Part shown: in pieces, positions 58,454-64,000 of the stretch
Numbering within the stretch: the stretch's first letter is position 1
How the letters are laid out: every line of letters starts with the position of its first letter
Assembly: GCF_019670125.1 (NCBI RefSeq)
Contig: NZ_AP023033.1
Coordinates: 3,683,501-3,747,500 of the forward strand
DNA length: 64,000 nt
Reading direction: 5' to 3'
From: Agarivorans aestuarii
GTDB taxonomy: Bacteria; Pseudomonadota; Gammaproteobacteria; Enterobacterales; Celerinatantimonadaceae
Notes under the pieces: generated by a model
What the model saw: the letters and a program-made list of their open reading frames with translations, nothing else
What the model was told of the DNA's origin: nothing
Databases searched by the model: none
Position numbers and translations under genes: made by a program

Positions 58454-59278
58454 TCAATAACCTTTCGATTTAGGATCAGGAAGAAAACTGCGCTCGGATA
58501 AACGCCGCAAGCGAGTAGCAATGCGTCCTTCAGCTGTTAATTGCAAGTAACGCCAACCTGGTTGTTGATGATCTAAAGCAAAATTGGCCGATAAGGGTAA
58601 AAACTGAATACAGGTGCTGGGCGTCGCGATAAAAGCAATGCCATCAAACTGGAACTCATAGTTTTGATGAACATGGCCAAAGATCACCCCACGAACATTT
58701 GGATAGTCAGCAATAACCGCAAAAAACTTATCAGCATTTTTAAGGTTATGTTGATCTAACCATTTACTGCCCACGGGAATGGCTTGATGGTGCATGGCAA
58801 TCAACACATGTTTATCGGGATACTCAGCCAAAGCTTCAGCTAAGTTATCTAGCTGACGCTGACTAATTACCCCGTGAGGTTCACCTTCTAGCTGGGTATC
58901 CAGCATAATGATTTGCCAATGCTCGCTCACCAATTGCTTAGCAGCTAATACTCCATGCTGCTCAAGGGTAAGCATATTTTCTTGCATGTCATGGTTACCG
59001 GGCAACCAAACACAAGAGCGGTCTAACTCGGCAATTCGTTCGGCAAAGCGCTGGTAAGATCGTTTGGTGTGATCTTGAGATAGGTCACCAGTAGCAAGAA
59101 CATATTCGAAGGGGATGTTGTCACTTTTGATATTTTCTATAACGGCACTGAAACTGTCGTTGGTATTAACCCCCAACAAGCCTGTTTGCTCATCGGCAAA
59201 CAAGTGAGTATCGGTGACCTGTAATAAGCGCACACTTCCGTCAGGTGCTGTGTTTATGTTTAATTTAGTAAATGCCAC
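58454..59278 (-). CDS. cpdA: 3',5'-cyclic-AMP phosphodiesterase
   Basis: The 274-residue class III cAMP phosphodiesterase belongs to the calcineurin-like metallophosphatases. Metal-site motifs are in order: DTHLF (near 23), GDLSQD (near 64), GNHD (near 94), the His in AMHHQAIP and GHVHQ (near 202). The start is GTG. It hydrolyses cAMP and so lowers CRP activity, which may matter for the CRP-like sites in the agar locus. Position between yqiB and yqiA is conserved. Confidence 0.95.
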   Translation of the reverse strand: MAFTKLNINTAPDGSVRLLQVTDTHLFADEQTGLLGVNTNDSFSAVIENIKSDNIPFEYVLATGDLSQDHTKRSYQRFAERIAELDRSCVWLPGNHDMQENMLTLEQHGVLAAKQLVSEHWQIIMLDTQLEGEPHGVISQRQLDNLAEALAEYPDKHVLIAMHHQAIPVGSKWLDQHNLKNADKFFAVIADYPNVRGVIFGHVHQNYEFQFDGIAFIATPSTCIQFLPLSANFALDHQQPGWRYLQLTAEGRIATRLRRLSERSFLPDPKSKGY

Positions 59279-59298
59279 AATGTTTTCTTGTAGTTTGC

Positions 59299-59754
59299 TT
59301 AAGCAAACTCAACTTTAATCCGCTGTTTTAAACAAAATACTAACCAGTCATTAAGAAACTGATTTGTTTGATGCTTTTCATCTTGGTGATGCATCTTTTT
59401 ATTCGGGTAATCATACCTTGGTTTAAGCTTATAAATCTGCTGACTAGCACACACTTCCGCCAACCGTGCATCGTGATACAAGCGCACCAGCAGCTGCGGC
59501 TGCAGGTAATTATAGGCTTGGGCACTGGCTTGCCTTATCTCGTAAAGCGCCGTGTAGCGAGTAAGTTCTTTGCTTTCGAGCAAATAATCTTCACCCAAAT
59601 TTGGAACCAAACGTAATATTTGCCCCACTTCTAGCGGCCCTGGAAATAAACGCGTCATCAAGCTGTAATTGGCAGCATAAAGCTGCATCAACTCGTCGAG
59701 GTTGACTCGATAACGAGTAGGGCCAGTATTACTGGGCATCACCATCGCCATCAT
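59299..59754 (-). CDS. yqiB: DUF1249 family protein YqiB
   Basis: The 151-residue protein matches the YqiB/DUF1249 family: YRVNLDELMQLYAANYSLMTRLFP near the start, ARLAEVCASQQIYKLKPRYDYPN and WLVFCLKQRIK near the end. The start overlaps the nudF stop by 26 bases; later in-frame ATG codons (for example at 59739) are possible starts. Function is unknown. The place between nudF and cpdA is conserved in Gammaproteobacteria. Confidence 0.88.
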   Translation of the reverse strand: MMAMVMPSNTGPTRYRVNLDELMQLYAANYSLMTRLFPGPLEVGQILRLVPNLGEDYLLESKELTRYTALYEIRQASAQAYNYLQPQLLVRLYHDARLAEVCASQQIYKLKPRYDYPNKKMHHQDEKHQTNQFLNDWLVFCLKQRIKVEFA

Positions 59755-60379
59755 TTTGCCACTGCTGGCGTACCTTCTGCAAATTCAACTGCAGCCATTG
59801 AATAGCAATAACCGCTGCTGCATTGTCGATAATACCTTGCTGCACCCACTCAAAGGCCTGCTCGCGACTGATCACTTTAACTAATATGTCTTCGTTTTCT
59901 TTATCTAGGCCGTGAACACCGCCCGCTTGGCTGGAATCTACTTCACCTATATACAAATGGATGCGTTCACTTAAGCCACCAGCGCCCGGCAAAAAACTGT
60001 TGCAAGAAAATACCCGATTTACGCTTAAGCCCGCCTCTTCTTCGGCTTCGCGCACTGCTACCTCTAAAGGTGGCTGGCCGCTGTCTAGCATGCCGGCAAC
60101 AATTTCCAGTAACCAAGGGCTAGCGCCAGTTTCAATAGCGCCAATTCTAAACTGCTCCACCAACACAACTTGGTCTAACTTGGGGTCAAATAACAAAATA
60201 CCGGCAGCGTGACCACGATCCATCATTTCACGCTGAATCCAGTTACTCCAACCGCCTTGATACAAACGATGGCGCAGAGTATAACGCTGCATTTTGAAGA
60301 AGCCTTGATATACATCTTCTACATCTTTGATTTCCACATCTTGATGAGAAAATTGACTACTATTTTGCAACTTTGTCAT
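59729..60379 (-). CDS. nudF: ADP-ribose pyrophosphatase NudF
   Basis: The ATG at 60379 with GGAG upstream gives 216 residues; an alternative start three codons earlier is possible. The Nudix box is GMLDSGQPPLEVAVREAEEEAGL with the expected GX5EX7REXXEEXG spacing, and a Pro about 15 residues after it (FLPGAGGLSE) is typical of ADP-ribose pyrophosphatases. The enzyme cleaves ADP-ribose to AMP and ribose-5-phosphate. It is the first gene of the operon leading to parE, divergent from tolC. Confidence 0.93.
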   Translation of the reverse strand: MTKLQNSSQFSHQDVEIKDVEDVYQGFFKMQRYTLRHRLYQGGWSNWIQREMMDRGHAAGILLFDPKLDQVVLVEQFRIGAIETGASPWLLEIVAGMLDSGQPPLEVAVREAEEEAGLSVNRVFSCNSFLPGAGGLSERIHLYIGEVDSSQAGGVHGLDKENEDILVKVISREQAFEWVQQGIIDNAAAVIAIQWLQLNLQKVRQQWQNDGDGDAQ

Positions 60380-60624
60380 ATTGACCAAGACTCCTTTTTG
60401 TAACGATTGGTATAAAAATTGTCAGAACTTATTGATCAAACACAAGATTGACCGTAAATTTATGCTTTTTCTTTGTTATCTAGGTCTTACTCTACAAATA
60501 AAGCTGGTATAGACTAGCATTAATTAAACTGTGGTAGTTTTAAACTATTAAGATTTAGTCTACACAAAGTAAATATCTATTCCCGAAATAACCTCGCTAA
60601 CACAGCGACCAAAGGAAAGGCGTA

Positions 60625-61950
60625 ATGAAGCTGAAAATCAAATCGTTAATATTAGCTTGTGGAATGAGCTCTTTAGCATTCCAAGCCCAAGCTGATGATT
60701 TATTGCAAATTTATCAACTCGCTCAAGAAAAAGATCCTGTAATTTTGCAAAGTAAAGCTCAGCGTGACATCGCCTTTGAGCAAATTACTGAATCTCGTGC
60801 ATCTCTGCTTCCACAAATTGGTTTTGGTGCCGGTGCTAAATACACTGCTACCAGTAACGACACCATTGACAGCATTACCAACACTAATGCATCGGTTGGC
60901 CTTAGCCAGTCGCTTTACTCTAAAACCAACTGGACCAGCTTAAGCATCTCTGAGAAGAATGCGACACGTTCTGAAGCCGTATATGGTAATGACGTTCAGA
61001 GTCTGATTATTCGTGTAAGTAACGCTTACTTCAATGTATTGCGCGCCATGGACAACGTAAGTTTTGTTGAAGCCAACAAAACGGCCGTTGGTCGTCAGTT
61101 AGAGCAAACTAAACAACGCTTTAACGTTGGTCTTACTGCGATTACCGATGTACACGAAGCCCAAGCTGAATATGACCGTACCCTTGCCCAAGAAATTCAA
61201 GCGCGTAACGACCTGTCTAACAGCTACGAAGACTTACGAGAGCTAACCGGTTTAGAGCACCGCGAGCTTAACATTCTTAATACCCAGCGTTTTGAGCCAA
61301 ACCCACTTGAGCAAGGCTCAGACTTTTGGTTAGCTACTGCGACCGACCGCAACCTAGAGCTAAACGCTCAGCGCATTAGTAAAGAGATTGCTCAAGAGCA
61401 AATCGAATTAGCACAAAGTGGTCACTTACCAACCCTAGACCTAACTGCAGGTATTGGTTATGACAATAACCAATACGGTAACGACGCCTATGATTCACTT
61501 CAAGGCGGTAGTTCAAATGCTGGTAATATTGGTCTTGAGTTCAACTGGCCAATCTACTTAGGTGGCAGCATTGATTCACAAGTACGACAAGCGCAGTTTA
61601 GCTATATCGCTTCTTCAGAAGCGCTAGAGCAAACCTTCCGCACAGTGCAAAGCACGGTTAACTCGGTAGTGAATAACGTAAGTGCCAGCATTGGTTCGGT
61701 TAAAGCCTTTGAGCAGACAGTAGTGTCTTCACAAAGTGCACTAGAAGCCACCGAAGCAGGCTTTGAAGTAGGTACTCGTACCATTGTTGATGTACAAGAC
61801 GCCACACGTAACTTGTATTCTGCAAAAAGCGATTTAGCTAACGCCCGTTATGATTATATTCTTAACATGCTAGCGCTTAAACAAGCAGCCGGTACCTTAA
61901 CTGAAGAAGACGTAGCACTGGTTAACTCTGGCTTAATGCCTCCCCAGTAA
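60625..61950 (+). CDS. tolC: Outer-membrane efflux protein TolC
   Basis: The 441-residue precursor has a signal peptide ending QAQA (about 23) and the TolC fold with two repeats of the outer membrane efflux protein family. Features are DLLQIYQLAQEKDPVILQ at the mature start, RVSNAYFNVLRA near 130, LTAITDVHEAQAEYD near 175 and VGTRTIVDVQDATRNLYSA near 385. It forms the trimeric exit duct for tripartite pumps and type I secretion. AAAGGAAAG precedes the ATG. Divergence from nudF is as in E. coli. Confidence 0.96.
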   Translation: MKLKIKSLILACGMSSLAFQAQADDLLQIYQLAQEKDPVILQSKAQRDIAFEQITESRASLLPQIGFGAGAKYTATSNDTIDSITNTNASVGLSQSLYSKTNWTSLSISEKNATRSEAVYGNDVQSLIIRVSNAYFNVLRAMDNVSFVEANKTAVGRQLEQTKQRFNVGLTAITDVHEAQAEYDRTLAQEIQARNDLSNSYEDLRELTGLEHRELNILNTQRFEPNPLEQGSDFWLATATDRNLELNAQRISKEIAQEQIELAQSGHLPTLDLTAGIGYDNNQYGNDAYDSLQGGSSNAGNIGLEFNWPIYLGGSIDSQVRQAQFSYIASSEALEQTFRTVQSTVNSVVNNVSASIGSVKAFEQTVVSSQSALEATEAGFEVGTRTIVDVQDATRNLYSAKSDLANARYDYILNMLALKQAAGTLTEEDVALVNSGLMPPQ

Positions 61951-61975
61951 TATCGTTGGTAAAGATTCGAAATAA

Positions 61976-62001
61976 AAAAGGGCGCCAATTGGCGCCTTTT
62001 T
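61976..62001. terminator. Bidirectional terminator between tolC and hldE
   Basis: GGCGCC/GGCGCC around AATT is flanked by A5-G on the left and T5 on the right, suiting both convergent genes. Confidence 0.85.
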
Positions 62002-62016
62002 GAATCAACAACAAAA

Positions 62017-63450
62017 CTAGTCGATTTGATTTTGACGAATAGACTTAATGATTTCCGAAGTTGAACAACCATCTTCGAAATTAAGCACTCGCACTTCACC
62101 GCCATTGGCAATCACTTCTTGCCCACCAGCAATCTCTTCTGGCTTGTAATCGCCGCCTTTCACCAATAAGTCTGGCAATAAGTTAGCAATTAACCGCTGT
62201 GGCGTATCTTCACTAAAATCAACCACCCAATCAACCGCACCTAAACCAGCAAGCACCGCCATACGGCGATCGACACTATTTACTGGGCGCCCTTCACCTT
62301 TTAGGCGCTTTACAGAATCATCATTGTTTACTGCAACAATTAAACGGTCACCCAAAGTACGTGCGTGATTAAGGTAAGACACATGACCGGCATGCAAAAT
62401 ATCGAAACAACCGTTGGTCATCACCACCGTTTCGCCGCGACGCTTAGCAGCCTCCAAAGCAAACTTAAGCTGTTGTTCACTTAGCACGCCAAAGCCAGTT
62501 TCCTGCGAACCATATACTGCGTTGGCAAGCTCAATGGTAGACACCGTAGACGTACCTAGTTTTCCAACCACAATGCCTGCAGCGGCATTGGCTAAGGCAC
62601 AAGCATCGTCTAAGCTCGAGCCAGCCGCTAGAGAGCTAGCTAAAGTAGAAATCACCGTATCACCAGCACCGGTTACATCGTAAACCTCTTGTGCTAGCGC
62701 GGCTAAATGCAACTCTGGTTGGCCCTTACGGATAAGCGTCATACCGTGTTCACTGCGTGTCACTAGTAAAGCTTCTAGGTCTAACTGCTCGATTAGAGCT
62801 TCACCTTTGCTAATAATTTCGTCTTCATCTTTACAGTGACCAACCACCGCTTCAAACTCAGAAAAGTTAGGCGTGAGCAAAGTTGCACCGCGATACTTAT
62901 CAAAGGCACTGCCTTTTGGGTCAACCAATACAGGAACACCGGCATCGCGTGCCAGAGCAATTAAATCGCCAACTTGGTTTAATGCGCCTTTGTTGTAGTC
63001 AGATAAAATAACCACTTGATGTTGCTTCACCTGCTCAGCAAAGCTAGCGCTCAAGTCTTTACTATCTACTTCATGAAAATTTTCTTCAAAATCTAAACGA
63101 ATTAATTGCTGGTGACGGCTTAGTACCCGTAGCTTGGTAATTGTTGGGTAATCAGCAAACTTAGTAAATTGGCACTCTACACCAACCGCTGCCAACTTGT
63201 TTTCTAAGGCTATGCCTGCTTCGTCTTCGCCGCTCATACCTAATAACGTAGAGCCTGCGCCTAAGGCCACGGCGTTTAAGGCTACGTTAGCCGCGCCGCC
63301 AGGGCGTTCTTCAATTTGTTCAACTTTAACCACTGGAACCGGGGCTTCAGGCGAGATGCGTCCGGTAGGTCCATGCCAATAGCGGTCTAACATTACATCG
63401 CCAACTACTAACACCTTAGCTTGGGCAAACTCAGGGAGGGTTATTCTCAT
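62017..63450 (-). CDS. hldE: Bifunctional heptose kinase/adenylyltransferase HldE
   Basis: The 477-residue fusion makes ADP-heptose precursor for the LPS inner core. The N-terminal PfkB-type kinase (about 1-318) has GGAANVALN and the [11 protein letters not shown] anion-hole motif; the C-terminal nucleotidyltransferase (about 345-477) has [16 protein letters not shown]. Both halves look intact. It is divergent from the lpxL-type gene, a linkage shared with other marine Gammaproteobacteria. Confidence 0.97.
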   Translation of the reverse strand: MRITLPEFAQAKVLVVGDVMLDRYWHGPTGRISPEAPVPVVKVEQIEERPGGAANVALNAVALGAGSTLLGMSGEDEAGIALENKLAAVGVECQFTKFADYPTITKLRVLSRHQQLIRLDFEENFHEVDSKDLSASFAEQVKQHQVVILSDYNKGALNQVGDLIALARDAGVPVLVDPKGSAFDKYRGATLLTPNFSEFEAVVGHCKDEDEIISKGEALIEQLDLEALLVTRSEHGMTLIRKGQPELHLAALAQEVYDVTGAGDTVISTLASSLAAGSSLDDACALANAAAGIVVGKLGTSTVSTIELANAVYGSQETGFGVLSEQQLKFALEAAKRRGETVVMTNGCFDILHAGHVSYLNHARTLGDRLIVAVNNDDSVKRLKGEGRPVNSVDRRMAVLAGLGAVDWVVDFSEDTPQRLIANLLPDLLVKGGDYKPEEIAGGQEVIANGGEVRVLNFEDGCSTSEIIKSIRQNQID

Positions 63451-63568
63451 TGTTCACTCTCATCGAAAAATAATTATTAACAGTTTATCATAGTTAAACT
63501 TATGGTCTGCGGCATAATCTCTTGATATCCAGTAGACTTTACACATTATTACAGTGACAAAGTAAAAT

Positions 63569-64000
63569 ATGGCGAAAATTTCATCACCCAAGCTTAACGC
63601 ACAATCTTTTCACCCAAAGAACTGGGGGGCCTGGGTATTAATTGGCTTTATGTTCAGTATTAGTTTGCTGCCTTATCGCGTTCAGCATTACTTGGGTTTA
63701 GGCATTGGCCGCTTAGGCCGAGCATTGATGAAGTCACGTGTACATATTACCCGCCGCAATTTGGAAATTTGTTTTCCAGACAAAAGTGAAGCAGAGCGAG
63801 AGCAACTGGTTGAAGGCTGTTTTCGGCATTTAGGGCATTCGGTAGTGGATACCGCCAATGCTTGGTTTTGGCCACAATGGCGCTTTGAAAAACACTTTAA
63901 AGTAGAAGGCCTTGAACACCTTAAAAAAGCGCGTGAGCAACAAGGGGGGATTTTATTAGTAAGTGCCCACTTCTGGACCTTAGAAAGCCATGCTCGCGCT
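63569..64000 (+). CDS. lpxL: Lipid A late acyltransferase (LpxL/HtrB type), partial
   Basis: The ATG at 63569 opens a frame that runs off the window end after 144 codons. The visible part matches Kdo-dependent lipid A acyltransferases: an N-terminal hydrophobic segment (WGAWVLIGFMFSISLLP), RRNLEICFPDKSEAER, TANAWFWPQWR, and the catalytic HX4E motif HFWTLE near the end. It adds a secondary acyl chain to lipid A. LpxL and LpxP cannot be told apart from this portion. Confidence 0.88.
   Translation, partial: MAKISSPKLNAQSFHPKNWGAWVLIGFMFSISLLPYRVQHYLGLGIGRLGRALMKSRVHITRRNLEICFPDKSEAEREQLVEGCFRHLGHSVVDTANAWFWPQWRFEKHFKVEGLEHLKKAREQQGGILLVSAHFWTLESHARA

Overview
The window reads as chromosomal DNA of a marine agar-degrading gammaproteobacterium, most likely Agarivorans-like (Alteromonadales). 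Four GH50 agarases beside a GH16 agarase, a GH117 neoagarobiose hydrolase and an anhydrogalactose pathway point to agar specialism. The right part carries gene orders typical of Gammaproteobacteria (lptFG divergent from pepA-holC-valS; nudF-yqiB-cpdA-yqiA-parE divergent from tolC). The genus is an inference from gene content.

Positions 1-39.1 kb hold a continuous agarolytic locus. A partial FG-GAP/ASPIC lipoprotein opens it, followed by a cytoplasmic-looking GH50. A long minus-strand block then runs from 17974 down to 5914: LacY-type permease, LamB-type porin, lipoprotein GH50, GlyGly-CTERM GH50, small P-loop kinase, solute-binding protein, chemoreceptor and YhcH-family protein. Opposite it lie GH117 and a GH2 beta-galactosidase, then a LacI regulator and a fourth GH50. 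Next comes monomer catabolism: three oxidoreductases on the minus strand, KDG kinase, KDPG aldolase and anhydrogalactonate cycloisomerase on the plus strand, a sugar/H+ symporter, a GntR regulator, an anhydrogalactose dehydrogenase and a secreted GH16-CBM13 agarase.

The parts form one pathway. Secreted GH16 and exported GH50 enzymes cut agarose, the porin and permease import neoagaro-oligosaccharides, and cytoplasmic GH50, GH117 and GH2 release D-galactose and 3,6-anhydro-L-galactose. The latter is oxidised, ring-opened, probably inverted at C5 by an oxidation/reduction pair, phosphorylated and cleaved to pyruvate and glyceraldehyde-3-phosphate. A palindrome resembling TTGGTNNACCAA, the usual site type of FadR/UxuR-class GntR proteins, lies within about 15-80 bp of the start of most transcription units of the locus. 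CRP-like sites sit beside it at three divergent promoters.

The locus ends at 39.2-40.4 kb in a frameshifted P4-type integrase remnant fused to a LacI-family C-terminal scrap, next to tRNA-Leu(CAA). In E. coli the equivalent tRNA (leuX) also carries a P4-type integrase and also lies near lptFG-pepA-holC-valS, so the cluster seems to occupy an old integration hotspot. From 40.6 kb on the genes are housekeeping: RDD protein, lptGF, pepA-holC-valS, DUF445, a solute-binding protein, rraB, plsC, parC, a GGDEF/EAL protein, parE, yqiA, cpdA, yqiB, nudF, tolC, hldE and the start of lpxL. No CRISPR array, rRNA or intact insertion sequence was seen.
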